A stretch of DNA of 18,979 bases, taken from positions 1 through 18,979 of the forward strand of contig UQNP01000022.1 of assembly GCA_900542385.1 (NCBI GenBank). Direction: 5' to 3'. Every line of letters starts with the position of its first letter. The stretch's first letter is position 1. Shown in pieces: positions 1 to 8,045 of this stretch. Both the position numbers and the translations under genes were made by a program. This DNA comes from an uncultured Eubacterium sp. (lineage in GTDB: Bacteria; Bacillota; Clostridia; Peptostreptococcales; Anaerovoracaceae). The notes below the pieces were generated by a model, which had not been told where the DNA came from, did not search any database, and saw only the letters and a list, made by a program, of their open reading frames with translations.

Positions 1-32
1 TCGATTAAATTTTCTAAAAATTAAAAAAATAC

Positions 33-61
33 TTGCAATTGTTTCCGTTTTGTGCTATTTT
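33..61 (+). promoter_or_regulatory. Predicted sigma-A promoter of the permease-deaminase operon
   Basis: A -35 box TTGCAA (33-38) and an extended -10 box TGC-TATTTT (TG at 53-54, TATTTT at 56-61) are separated by 17 bases. The start would fall near 68, inside the palindrome at 58-89, so a protein bound there would block RNA polymerase. The assignment rests on motif match only. Confidence 0.5.
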
Positions 62-89
62 TGGTATGAAAATATTTTCATACCAAAAA
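58..89. promoter_or_regulatory. Perfect 32-bp palindrome, probable repressor operator
   Basis: Each half reads TTTTTGGTATGAAAAT and the other half is its exact reverse complement, with no central gap. It overlaps the predicted -10 box and start site. The core TGAAAATATTTTCA resembles LacI-family operators in size and symmetry but lacks the central CG common in that family. The LacI-type protein encoded at 2913-3932 is the obvious candidate ligand (inference). As RNA it could also form a hairpin, but the tail after it is A-rich, not T-rich, so a plus-strand terminator is unlikely. Confidence 0.6.
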
Positions 90-145
90 ATTCCGTTATT
101 TAAGCATATTTTTTAAGATTTTTCCGTTATTTCTCAATATTTTAT

Positions 146-157
146 GAAAATATTTTC
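146..157. promoter_or_regulatory. Second, shorter copy of the operator core
   Basis: GAAAATATTTTC repeats exactly the central 12 bases of the palindrome at 58-89; the flanks TAT on the left and TAC on the right are only partly symmetric. Its centre lies 78 bp from the centre of the first site. It sits in the leader just upstream of the permease ribosome binding site, so it may be an auxiliary operator for repression by looping (inference). Confidence 0.4.
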
Positions 158-186
158 TACTTCGTTTCACTGTAAAGGAGGTTATC

Positions 187-1506
187 ATGAGTGAAAAAGA
201 AAGAAAAGAACAGGCAGTAGATAAAGATTATCCGCTGCAGCACGTACCTGCAAATGCCAGGCGCGGTCTCATCTCCATAAGCTGCGTACTTATAGGCTTC
301 ACATTTTTTACACCTACTATGGCTTCCGGAGCATCCCTGGGAGCTGCTTTCACATTTGACGAACTCATACTTATCATAGTCGCCGGCAGTCTTATCCTCG
401 GACTTTATGTAGCCGCTATGTGTCTTATCGGCGCGCGCACCGGTCTCACCTGCGTTCTTCAGTCAAAATACACTTTCGGGAAAGCCGGCGCAAAATGGTC
501 CGATATCATACTCGGAGGAACGCAGATTTTCTGGTATGCAATAACCGCAGAATACATGGGAAGTCTTTTCTCCATGGGTCTTGGACTTGACACTGCCGGA
601 TGGAAAATATTCTTCATAATCTTCTGGGGCGTGATCATGGGAGTTACCGCCATATACGGCGTAAAAGCTATGTCCATAGTATCATATGTAGCTATCCCTC
701 TCATGGCTGCTCTAATGATCATCGTAATGATAATGGCCGTAAGAGAAGCAGGAAGCCTCGATGCGATCAGAGCTATAACTCCGTCATCATCTATGACAGT
801 CACTTCTGCTATAACAATTATCGTAGGCACTTTCGCATCAGGCGGAACACAGGCCGGAAACTGGGCAAGATTTGCAAAAACCGGAGCAACAGCTTTCATA
901 GCAGGACTTTTGGGATTCCTCGTAGGAAACGGCGTAATGATATTTTCCGGAATGCTCGGCGGTCTCGTATTCCATACAGGCGACCTCATAGAGCTTATGA
1001 TATCCATGGGAATAGTATTCTGGGCTCTCATCATACTCACCCTGAACATATGGACGACAAATAACGCGACTGCTTACGCTTTCGGAGTCGCCGGAGCCGA
1101 AATGTTCAACAAGAACAATAAAAACCCATTTATCATAGGCGGTATAATCATAGCCCTTATAATGGCTATTTTAGGCATTTCAAATTATTTCCTGCCTATG
1201 CTCAATCTTCTCGGAACTTTCGTTCCTCCTCTCGGAGGCGTCATAATCGGCGATTACTTCTTCGTATGCAAAGGGAAAATCCCACGGTTGGAATACGTCC
1301 ATTTCAAAACATGGAGGATAGCTCCTATAATCGCATATATACTTGGATGCGCAGCAGCCTACTTCGGAGGAGTATTCGAAATCGGCATGCCTGCACTTCA
1401 GGGAATAATAATATCCATGCTCGCAGTACCTGTAATACATATCATTTTCGTAAAATTCGGTATAAATGATGAGCACGACGTGGATGAAAACGCTGAATAT
1501 ATTTAA
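187..1506 (+). CDS. codB: NCS1 family cytosine-type permease
   Basis: Inner-membrane importer of a pyrimidine base, probably cytosine or a methylated derivative, by cation symport as in the NCS1 family. The 439-residue protein has about twelve hydrophobic segments. It matches E. coli CodB along its length: the start VPANARRGLISIS, the motif IGARTGLT near residue 80, LGGTQIFW near 110, SGGTQAGNWARF near 220, NIWTTNNATAYA near 295 and PPLGGVIIGDYF near 355. Length is close to CodB (about 420) with a short charged tail. The start is fixed by AAGGAGGT at 175-182. It is followed after 31 bases by the deaminase, which supports a base-uptake role. The exact substrate cannot be read from the sequence; a purine or another pyrimidine is possible. 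Confidence 0.88.
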   Translation: MSEKERKEQAVDKDYPLQHVPANARRGLISISCVLIGFTFFTPTMASGASLGAAFTFDELILIIVAGSLILGLYVAAMCLIGARTGLTCVLQSKYTFGKAGAKWSDIILGGTQIFWYAITAEYMGSLFSMGLGLDTAGWKIFFIIFWGVIMGVTAIYGVKAMSIVSYVAIPLMAALMIIVMIMAVREAGSLDAIRAITPSSSMTVTSAITIIVGTFASGGTQAGNWARFAKTGATAFIAGLLGFLVGNGVMIFSGMLGGLVFHTGDLIELMISMGIVFWALIILTLNIWTTNNATAYAFGVAGAEMFNKNNKNPFIIGGIIIALIMAILGISNYFLPMLNLLGTFVPPLGGVIIGDYFFVCKGKIPRLEYVHFKTWRIAPIIAYILGCAAAYFGGVFEIGMPALQGIIISMLAVPVIHIIFVKFGINDEHDVDENAEYI

Positions 1507-1537
1507 CGCTCATACGAAAACAACCAGGAGGTATAAA

Positions 1538-2812
1538 ATGTCTGAACTTTTGATCAAAAATGCGAAGCTTCGTTATTCAAACCACTTGACCGATATACTC
1601 ATAAAAGACGGTAAATTCGAAAAAATAGGTGCGGTTTCTGAAGTTCCGCAAAACACCGAAACCATAGATGCCGCAGGTAATATCGTGACTCCGCCAGTTG
1701 TCGACCCCCACGTGCATCTCGATGCTGTGCTCGTATCCGGTCTGCTCAAAAGGAAGAACGAAACAGGAACACTTCTTGAAGCCATAGATATATGGAGCGA
1801 CTGGAAAAAAGATCTGACAAAAAAAATGCTCAAGGAAAACGCAAGAAAAGTCATAGACTGGTATATAGCTAACGGTGTGCTCCGTGTACGCACCCACGCA
1901 GACTGCACCGATCCCACTCTCCTTACTGTGGAAAGCCTGTTAGAGATCCGTGAAGAAGTGAAAGATCTCATCGACATACAAGTGGTAGCATTTCCGCAAA
2001 ACGGCATTTTCACAGATCCGGCAAACCTGGATCTGCTTAAGGAAGCTGTAAATATGGGCGTCGATGTGGTGGGCGGGGCTCCCCACATAGAATTCACCAG
2101 AGAAGACGGTGTGAAGGATGTGGAGACCGTATACGACATTGCAGAAGAAAACGGACTTATGATAGATATCCACATCGATGAAACAGGCGATCCTCATTCG
2201 AGATTCGTCGAAGTTATGGCCAAAGAGAGCATCAGCCGCCGCATGGGTGAAAAATCAACGGCGAGCCACACTACCGCAATGCACAATTACAACAACGATT
2301 ATGCTTACAAACTCATCGGAAACATTGCAAAGTCCGGCATGAGCATGATAACCAATCCTTTCGACAACGCCGTTCTCCAAAACAGAATGGACGGATATCC
2401 AAGAAAACGAGGTCTTACAAGAGTCGATGAAATGCTCGATCGCGGTATAAATGTAGCCATAGGCCATGATTCGATAATGGATCCATGGTATTCAATGGGT
2501 AAAGCCAGCATGACACTTGCAGCTTTCCTGCTGTTCCACATGGGACACATGAACGGCGCAGCGCAGATACAGCAGCTTTTCGATATGATCACCGATAACT
2601 CCGCAAAGGCTATGAGTCTTGATAACTACGGTATAAAAGAAGGCAATCAGGCCGATCTGGTCATCTTCGACGCAGCAACGGAAAGCGATATAATAAGACT
2701 TCAATCCGAATGTACTCATGTCATAAGAAAAGGTAAGATCATATGCAGGACGTCGCCTGCCGAAAGAAAACTCCTTTACGATACGCCTTCATATGTGGAT
2801 TTTAAATTATAA
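1538..2812 (+). CDS. codA: CodA-like amidohydrolase, cytosine / 5-methylcytosine deaminase
   Basis: Hydrolytic deamination of a cytosine-type base to the corresponding uracil-type base, in the cytosol. The 424-residue protein aligns with E. coli CodA almost without gaps. The metal and catalytic residues are present: H58 and H60 (PHVHLD), Q154 (AFPQ), H212 and E215 (DIHIDE), H244 (ASHTTAMH) and D311 (GHDS), plus W317 (DPW). The next residue, S312, replaces CodA Asp314, the residue that contacts the pyrimidine C5 side. CodA homologues lacking that Asp were reported to deaminate 5-methylcytosine, so the natural substrate may be 5-methylcytosine. The start chosen is ATG 1538 with AGGAGGT at 1526-1532. 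An ATG at 1466 would overlap the permease and has no such site. It probably forms an operon with the permease. Confidence 0.9.
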   Translation: MSELLIKNAKLRYSNHLTDILIKDGKFEKIGAVSEVPQNTETIDAAGNIVTPPVVDPHVHLDAVLVSGLLKRKNETGTLLEAIDIWSDWKKDLTKKMLKENARKVIDWYIANGVLRVRTHADCTDPTLLTVESLLEIREEVKDLIDIQVVAFPQNGIFTDPANLDLLKEAVNMGVDVVGGAPHIEFTREDGVKDVETVYDIAEENGLMIDIHIDETGDPHSRFVEVMAKESISRRMGEKSTASHTTAMHNYNNDYAYKLIGNIAKSGMSMITNPFDNAVLQNRMDGYPRKRGLTRVDEMLDRGINVAIGHDSIMDPWYSMGKASMTLAAFLLFHMGHMNGAAQIQQLFDMITDNSAKAMSLDNYGIKEGNQADLVIFDAATESDIIRLQSECTHVIRKGKIICRTSPAERKLLYDTPSYVDFKL

Positions 2813-2821
2813 CATGAAGCA

Positions 2822-2851
2822 GCAGGGGCTTGACATAAGTCAAGTCCCTGC
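2822..2851 (+). terminator. Stem-loop after the deaminase gene, possible weak terminator
   Basis: GCAGGGGCTTGAC (2822-2834) pairs with GTCAAGTCCCTGC (2839-2851): 13 pairs including one G-T, around an ATAA loop. There is no T run directly after it; the first pyrimidine-rich stretch starts near 2864. It may act as a 3' RNA-stabilising hairpin rather than a full terminator. A TTGACA at 2830-2835 inside the stem, followed 18 bases later by TATGTA, could be a weak promoter for the regulator gene. Confidence 0.4.
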
Positions 2852-2912
2852 AATATGTACAAATCTCTCTTTTTATTGTAAAATTTAAAAAAAACGCAAG
2901 GGAGAAAGTAAC

Positions 2913-3932
2913 TTGAACATAAAAGACGTCGCCGAAAAATCAGGTTTTTCCATCACAACAGTTTCACGCGTGCTTAACAACCCTGAAGCCGTGTCAAAAA
3001 AAACACGGGAAAAAATCCTCAAAGTAATGGAAGAACTGAATTATACACCCAACTGGTTTGCACGAAATCTCCAGACATCGAAAGCAAACGTCATCGCAAT
3101 GATGATACCCGATACTCTCGAGCAATCCAATATGGAGATCACCCAAGGTGTAGAAAATATCGCAAGACAAAACAAATACAGCATAATACTCTGCAACACT
3201 GAGTACGACCGCAATATCGAACTGGAATATATAGACACTCTTGTCCAGCGAAAAATAGATGGACTCATCTTAGTATCCTCAACTTTAAACAGCGACGATA
3301 TTTCAAAGCTGAAATTGCACAAAACACCTTTTTTGTTCATAGGAAAAACAGATCATAATGAAAACGAAACCATCGTATACACTAATTACGATACAGCAAC
3401 CGAAGAAGCCATAGATCATCTCGCAGAGCTGGGGCGAAAAAAAATAGCAGTGATTTTATCCGAACATCCCGAATCAATAAACGCAGAAAAACTCAAAGGA
3501 TACAAAACTTCCATTGAAAAACGCGGTTTAAAATACGATCCGTCATACATCATAAAATCAAAGAATACCATTGAAGGAGGATATGTATCCACCAGCAAGC
3601 TCCTGGCAAAAGAAGACAGACCCGATGCAATATTTGCATCGACCGACACCATCGCGTTCGGCGTCATAGAACGTATGAAACAGGATGATCTCACTCCAAA
3701 AGATCTTGCTGTCATAGGATACGATGACCTCGATGTGGGAACAGTCATCGAGCCTAAACTCACGACCATCACAAAACCATCGTATCGAATGGGGCTTACA
3801 GCAGCACGTCTCCTGTTCGACATCATCGAAGACAAAAGTCTTCTCGATTCTCCGCAGGCGATAATGATAAAATCACGTCTTAAAATCAGGAAATCCTGCG
3901 GAAACGAAAAAAGACTCAAAGAAATCTGGTAA
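2913..3932 (+). CDS. LacI/GalR family transcriptional regulator
   Basis: A 339-residue DNA-binding regulator. Residues 1-50 form the family helix-turn-helix and hinge (MNIKDVAEKSGFSITTVSRV, then NNPEAVSKKTREKI). From about residue 58 a periplasmic-binding-protein-like ligand domain follows, with the expected segments VIAMMIPD, IDGLILVSS, RKKIAVI, PDAIFASTD and LAVIGYDD. The start is TTG at 2913 behind GGGAG at 2899-2903. It lies between the deaminase and the flavoenzyme, and its TAA stop at 3930-3932 merges into the next gene's ribosome binding site. It probably controls this cluster, and the palindromes at 58-89 and 146-157 are candidate operators (inference). The effector may be a pyrimidine base or nucleoside; sugar ligands are more usual in this family. 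Confidence 0.9.
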   Translation: MNIKDVAEKSGFSITTVSRVLNNPEAVSKKTREKILKVMEELNYTPNWFARNLQTSKANVIAMMIPDTLEQSNMEITQGVENIARQNKYSIILCNTEYDRNIELEYIDTLVQRKIDGLILVSSTLNSDDISKLKLHKTPFLFIGKTDHNENETIVYTNYDTATEEAIDHLAELGRKKIAVILSEHPESINAEKLKGYKTSIEKRGLKYDPSYIIKSKNTIEGGYVSTSKLLAKEDRPDAIFASTDTIAFGVIERMKQDDLTPKDLAVIGYDDLDVGTVIEPKLTTITKPSYRMGLTAARLLFDIIEDKSLLDSPQAIMIKSRLKIRKSCGNEKRLKEIW

Positions 3933-3942
3933 GGAGGATATC

Positions 3943-5070
3943 ATGCACGGTACAAATATAATGGGAATTCCAATGAAAAATCCTCTGATAATAGCTCCCG
4001 GTCCATGGAGCAGAGGAAAACTTCTCAAAAACGCTCTCGAATGTAATGCCGGAGCTATAATAACCGAGACTGTCGTAAGCGAACCTTATCCTGATACACG
4101 CCCGCGATACGCATACGATCCTAAAAACGGCGGACTGCAAAACATAAGGCTGTACAGTGCCCTCGATCTTGAAGGCTGGCTCTGTGAACTTGAAAAGGCA
4201 GACAAAACCTCAAGATACGGCTCTATTTCAAAGCTTATCGTATCCATAATGGCATCTACTCCGTCCGAACTCGGTTACATAGCGCGAAAAGTCGAAAAAA
4301 CCGGCGTTGACGGAATAGAGATCGGTCTCGCCTGCCCCATGGGAGAAGGTCCGGAAATAGTGGCCGAAAATCCCGAAAAAGTCTACGAATACACTAAAGC
4401 AGCCGTAAGAGCTGTGAATATCCCTGTATCAGTAAAGCTATGCGCCACCGCAAATCTGCTCTCCTCCGTAAGAGCTGCTGAAAAAGCAGGCGCATCAGGT
4501 ATAAGCGCGATAGATACCCTAAGATGTATCCTCAGCATAGACACCGAAAGCGGCCTGCCCGGACTTCCTACATATGGAGGATATTCAGGCGCTCCGATAC
4601 GCCCGATCGGTCTTGCTACCGTCGCCGCTATAGTTCAGACAACAAAGCTCCCTGTTGCAGGTATAGGCGGTATAGAAAACTGTGAAAATCTCATTGAATA
4701 CATCATGGCCGGAGCTTCCTGCGCCGGCATAGGAACACAGATCCTACTCAAGGGCTACGGGATCATAAAGAAGACACTCGAAGATTTTTCTGATTTCACA
4801 TCCAAAAAAAATATATCCGACCTTGAAAATATTCGCGGATGTGCATTGAAGAAGTTAAAATCTTTCGAAGAAATAAAGCTGGAGCTCAAACAGGCCGAGC
4901 TTGCAGAAAACTGCACGGATCATGAATGTCAGAAATGCGTTATGTGCTGTCTGCAAAATGCGATCCGCTTGGACAGCGGCCGCATAAAAATAGATCCGTC
5001 GCTTTGCGACGGATGCGGACTGTGTCTGGATATATGCCCGGATGCCAGGATAAGGCTTTCGTGGACATAG
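3943..5070 (+). CDS. Dihydropyrimidine / dihydroorotate dehydrogenase-like flavoprotein with C-terminal Fe-S domain
   Basis: A 375-residue FMN TIM-barrel enzyme of the DHOD/PreA superfamily that probably interconverts a pyrimidine and its 5,6-dihydro form. Barrel residues 1-280 include IGLACPMG (C131), VSVKL (K165), TYGGYSGAPIRPI (210-222), very like dihydropyrimidine dehydrogenase, and the phosphate-binding GIGGIENCENL (240-250). Residues 324-365 form a ferredoxin-like tail. C355, C358, C361 and C365 give one canonical CxxCxxCxxxCP; a second group (C324, C329, C332, C335, C336) is irregular. C131 aligns with the catalytic Cys of class 1 DHODs, whereas the loop Cys of dihydropyrimidine dehydrogenase (human C671) has no clear counterpart. 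No PreT partner lies beside it. The start has AAGGAGG at 3931-3937. Pyrimidine reduction is inferred from context; the substrate could differ. Confidence 0.75.
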   Translation: MHGTNIMGIPMKNPLIIAPGPWSRGKLLKNALECNAGAIITETVVSEPYPDTRPRYAYDPKNGGLQNIRLYSALDLEGWLCELEKADKTSRYGSISKLIVSIMASTPSELGYIARKVEKTGVDGIEIGLACPMGEGPEIVAENPEKVYEYTKAAVRAVNIPVSVKLCATANLLSSVRAAEKAGASGISAIDTLRCILSIDTESGLPGLPTYGGYSGAPIRPIGLATVAAIVQTTKLPVAGIGGIENCENLIEYIMAGASCAGIGTQILLKGYGIIKKTLEDFSDFTSKKNISDLENIRGCALKKLKSFEEIKLELKQAELAENCTDHECQKCVMCCLQNAIRLDSGRIKIDPSLCDGCGLCLDICPDARIRLSWT

Positions 5071-5107
5071 ATAATATCCTTTATATTTGTATTTCTAAAT
5101 TCCCGAT

Positions 5108-5878
5108 CTACACATATTTTTTCATGTAGTTCAAAGCATTTTTTTCGAGCCGAGAGACCTGAGCCTGGCTTATGGATATTTCCTCCGCCACTTCCATCTG
5201 CGTCTTTCCCTCGAAAAAACGCATTGTGAGTATGTGCTGTTCTCTCGGAGACAGCTTTTTCATAGCTTCGGACAGCGACAGATTTTCTATCCATCTGCTG
5301 TCCGTATTTTTTACATCTTTTATCTGATCCATTACATATATGGGATCTCCGTCATCGTTGTATACCGGCTCAAACAGAGATACAGGGTCCTGTATCGAAT
5401 CCAGCGCCATAACGATATTTTCTTTTTTAAGTTCCAGCTCTTTGGCTATTTCATCTACAGTAGCCTCCCGCTGTAATTTTCTGCTCAGCTTTTCTCTCGC
5501 AGTCAGCGCTTTATAAGCTATATCTCTCATTGAACGCGATACTCTTATACTGTTGTTATCCCTAAGATACCTCCTGACCTCGCCTATGATCATCGGTACA
5601 GCATATGTGCTGAACTTGACACCATGGGACATATCAAAATTATTGAGAGCCTTTATCAATCCCACGCAGCCCACCTGAAAAAGATCATCGGGGTTATCTC
5701 CTCTTCCCGAAAACTTCTGAATGACACTGAGAACAAGGCGAAGATTTCCCCTGATAAATTCATCCCTCATTTTGCTGTCGCCGGCTTTGACAGCAGCGAG
5801 CATTTCCTGCATCTCTTTATCTTTATATCTGGGCAGCTTTGAAGTATTGACGCCGCAGATCTCAACTTTACCTGACAT
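5108..5878 (-). CDS. sigG: RNA polymerase sporulation sigma factor sigma-G
   Basis: Forespore late sigma factor directing genes for spore maturation and germination. The 256-residue protein matches B. subtilis sigma-G from end to end. The N-terminus KVEICGVNTSKLP is diagnostic. Region 2 has NLRLVLSVIQKF, DDLFQVGCVGLIKALNNFD and VKFSTYAVPMIIGEVRRYLRDNN, region 3 has SIRVSRSMRDIAYKAL, and region 4 ends TQMEVAEEISISQAQVSRLE. The ATG at 5876-5878 has GAGGT upstream on the minus strand. It lies 100 bases downstream of argD in the same direction. In most spore formers it directly follows sigE; here the arginine operon lies between them. I see no clear sigma-F/G promoter or terminator around it. It converges on the flavoenzyme gene with a 37-base gap. 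Confidence 0.96.
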   Translation of the reverse strand: MSGKVEICGVNTSKLPRYKDKEMQEMLAAVKAGDSKMRDEFIRGNLRLVLSVIQKFSGRGDNPDDLFQVGCVGLIKALNNFDMSHGVKFSTYAVPMIIGEVRRYLRDNNSIRVSRSMRDIAYKALTAREKLSRKLQREATVDEIAKELELKKENIVMALDSIQDPVSLFEPVYNDDGDPIYVMDQIKDVKNTDSRWIENLSLSEAMKKLSPREQHILTMRFFEGKTQMEVAEEISISQAQVSRLEKNALNYMKKYV

Positions 5879-5978
5879 AAATAATTAACCTCACATCCTT
5901 TTTGCTCCCCTAAAGCAACCCGATGCTGTAATATATTTATGCGCAGATAACGTTTCTTTTATTCTCTTTTAAATCAAA

Positions 5979-7148
5979 TCAGTCCAAAACTTTTTTCAGT
6001 ATTTCAAGTCCTTTATCTATCTCATCATAATTAATCGTAAGAGGCGGCAGAAGCCTTATCTTGTCCTTTGCCGTAAGTATCATAAGTCCTTCAGACAAAG
6101 CATTTTCAACGACTTCAGAGGCTTTTTTATCTTCCAGCTCCACACCCAGCATAAGTCCAAGGCCAGATACGCTCTTTACCTGCGGGATATCCGTGAGCTT
6201 TTCGATAAAATAATCCCCCTTGCTTCTGACATCCTCTAAAAATTTATCATCGATCCTCTTTAAAACCTCCGCAGCTCCCGCACAAGCCACAGGATTTCCT
6301 CCGTAAGTCGTACCATGGCTTCCCGGAGTCAGCACATCGCAGCACTTTTCACCGAAAAGCGCTCCGCCGATAGGAAGACCGCCGCCTATTCCCTTTGCGA
6401 AAGTTACGATATCAGGTTTCACTCTGAAATATTCATAAGCAAAAAATCTGCCTGTCCTTCCTACTCCTGTCTGTACCTCATCGACGATAAAAAGTATATC
6501 TTTTTCTTTACATATATCGTATGCAGCCTTGACGAATTCCTCATCAAGATTCATCACTCCGCCTTCACCCTGTATCATTTCCATCATCACAGCGCATACA
6601 TCTTTGTCCGCAAGCTCCTTGAGCTGCTGCACATCATTGGCTTTACAGTATCTGAATCCCCCAAGAAACGGAGTAAAATATTTATGATAGTTGTCCTGTC
6701 CGGTGGCAGTTATCGTTGCCATCGTCCTGCCGTGAAAAGAATTTTCAAGGGTTATAATGGTATTTGCATTTTTCCCTTTATTTGTCGTACCGTATTTTCG
6801 CGCTGTTTTTATAGCAGCTTCATTAGCCTCAGCTCCTGAATTGCCGAAAAAAACTTTCGACATTCCCGTCCTTTTCGTCAGCATATCAGCTACCTTCACC
6901 TGCGGCTCAGTATAAAACAGATTAGACACATGCTGCAGCTTATTGAGCTGCTTGGTTACCGCTTTTATCCATTCGTCATCGCAAAAGCCAAGGCAGTTCA
7001 CTCCTATCCCGGAAGTAAAATCTATATATTTTCTGCCATCCGCCGAAATGCATTCAGCACCTTTGCCTTTTTCTGCGACCATGTCGTATCGTGAATAAGT
7101 AGAAACAATCTTTTCTCCGTCAAGTTTTTTGATCTCATTGCTGTTCAT
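5979..7148 (-). CDS. argD: Acetylornithine aminotransferase
   Basis: PLP-dependent class III aminotransferase that converts N-acetylglutamate semialdehyde to N-acetylornithine in arginine synthesis; cytosolic. The 389-residue form shows the ArgD signatures [11 protein letters not shown] near residue 45, [18 protein letters not shown] at 100-117, SFHGRT near 137, GEGGV near 194, [12 protein letters not shown] at 222-233 (D223 contacts the PLP pyridine nitrogen) and the Schiff-base lysine K252 in [13 protein letters not shown]. The start is uncertain. ATG 7148 overlaps argB by 14 bases and has GAGGAAAG upstream at a long spacing; ATG 7172 would add eight residues. Overlap with argB implies translational coupling. 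ArgD proteins often also use succinyldiaminopimelate. Confidence 0.93.
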   Translation of the reverse strand: MNSNEIKKLDGEKIVSTYSRYDMVAEKGKGAECISADGRKYIDFTSGIGVNCLGFCDDEWIKAVTKQLNKLQHVSNLFYTEPQVKVADMLTKRTGMSKVFFGNSGAEANEAAIKTARKYGTTNKGKNANTIITLENSFHGRTMATITATGQDNYHKYFTPFLGGFRYCKANDVQQLKELADKDVCAVMMEMIQGEGGVMNLDEEFVKAAYDICKEKDILFIVDEVQTGVGRTGRFFAYEYFRVKPDIVTFAKGIGGGLPIGGALFGEKCCDVLTPGSHGTTYGGNPVACAGAAEVLKRIDDKFLEDVRSKGDYFIEKLTDIPQVKSVSGLGLMLGVELEDKKASEVVENALSEGLMILTAKDKIRLLPPLTINYDEIDKGLEILKKVLD

Positions 7149-8031
7149 TCCAGTATCTTTCCTCGCTTTCATGTAATATTGCTGTTCCTATTCCTTTGTT
7201 TGTAAATATTTCAAGAAGCAGGCTGTGAGGTATCCTGCCGTCCATTATATGTATCCTTGAAACACCGCTTCGCAGCGCATCTATACAGTTCTCTATCTTC
7301 GGCAGCATCCCGCCTGAAATTATCCCCTTTTCTATGAGGTCATATGCTTCATCTATGTAAAGTTCGGATATGACCGAACCTGCATCGTAGGGATTTTCTC
7401 TTACCCCCTCAACATCAGACAGATATGCAAGCTTTTCAGCTTTGAGAGATGCCGCAATAGCTCCCGCCGCCTCATCGGCGTTGATGTTGTAAGCCATACC
7501 CTTGTCATCTATACCTATAGGGTATATTATCGGCAGGAAATCATTTTCGAGAAGATCCATGATTATCTTTGTATTTACGTCTTTTATGTCTCCGACAAAT
7601 CCTATATCCTTACCGTCAGGACATTTTTTTTCAACCTTGAGAAGTCCGCCGTCCATCCCGCTTATTCCCGCTGCATTTATCCCCAGTGCCTGTACTTTCG
7701 ACACAAGATCCTTGTTTACCTTTCCCAGCACCATCTCTGCAAGCTCCATCGTCTCAGAATCGGTAACGCGAAGTCCGTTCACGAACTTCGTTTCCATACC
7801 CGCCTTATCTACCCAGCGGCTGATCTCCTTGCCGCCGCCGTGCACGATGACCGGTTTGAATCCTACGAGTTTCAAAAGAACCACATCTTCTATTACACTG
7901 GTTTTAAGCTCTTCATCTATCATAGCGCTTCCGCCGTATTTTACAACTATTATTTTCCCGCTGAATCTTCTTATATAAGGCAGTGCTTCAACGAGTACTT
8001 CAGCTTTTTCAAGATATTTTTCATCTACCAT
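7135..8031 (-). CDS. argB: Acetylglutamate kinase, arginine-sensitive type
   Basis: Phosphorylates N-acetylglutamate with ATP, the second step of arginine synthesis. The 298-residue protein has the amino-acid kinase signatures [49 protein letters not shown] and GGMLPKI. Its N-terminus carries the helix ending [11 protein letters not shown] that is found in hexameric, arginine-inhibited kinases. Feedback at this step is expected here because ArgJ recycles the acetyl group. Two starts are possible: ATG 8031 with GGAG about six bases upstream (chosen), or TTG 8043 with AGGAG that lies at the argJ stop. The 3' end overlaps argD. Confidence 0.95.
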   Translation of the reverse strand: MVDEKYLEKAEVLVEALPYIRRFSGKIIVVKYGGSAMIDEELKTSVIEDVVLLKLVGFKPVIVHGGGKEISRWVDKAGMETKFVNGLRVTDSETMELAEMVLGKVNKDLVSKVQALGINAAGISGMDGGLLKVEKKCPDGKDIGFVGDIKDVNTKIIMDLLENDFLPIIYPIGIDDKGMAYNINADEAAGAIAASLKAEKLAYLSDVEGVRENPYDAGSVISELYIDEAYDLIEKGIISGGMLPKIENCIDALRSGVSRIHIMDGRIPHSLLLEIFTNKGIGTAILHESEERYWNEQQ

Positions 8032-8045
8032 ACAAAACTCCAATC

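Noticed and set aside
58..89. Palindrome as a plus-strand rho-independent terminator of an upstream gene
   Set aside because: The stem is AT-rich and followed by A's rather than T's on the plus strand, and it sits on a good promoter; an operator explains it better.
459..1476. Long minus-strand and out-of-frame open reading frames across the permease gene
   Set aside because: They are shadows of the permease frame: no ribosome binding sites, and no recognisable protein sequence, while the plus-strand frame matches CodB throughout.
1466..1537. Upstream ATG extending the deaminase by 24 residues
   Set aside because: It lies inside the permease gene, lacks a ribosome binding site, and the extra residues do not align with CodA; ATG 1538 has AGGAGGT.
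5071..5107. A terminator between the convergent flavoenzyme and sigG genes
   Set aside because: I looked for an inverted repeat with a T run on either strand in this 37-base gap and found none.
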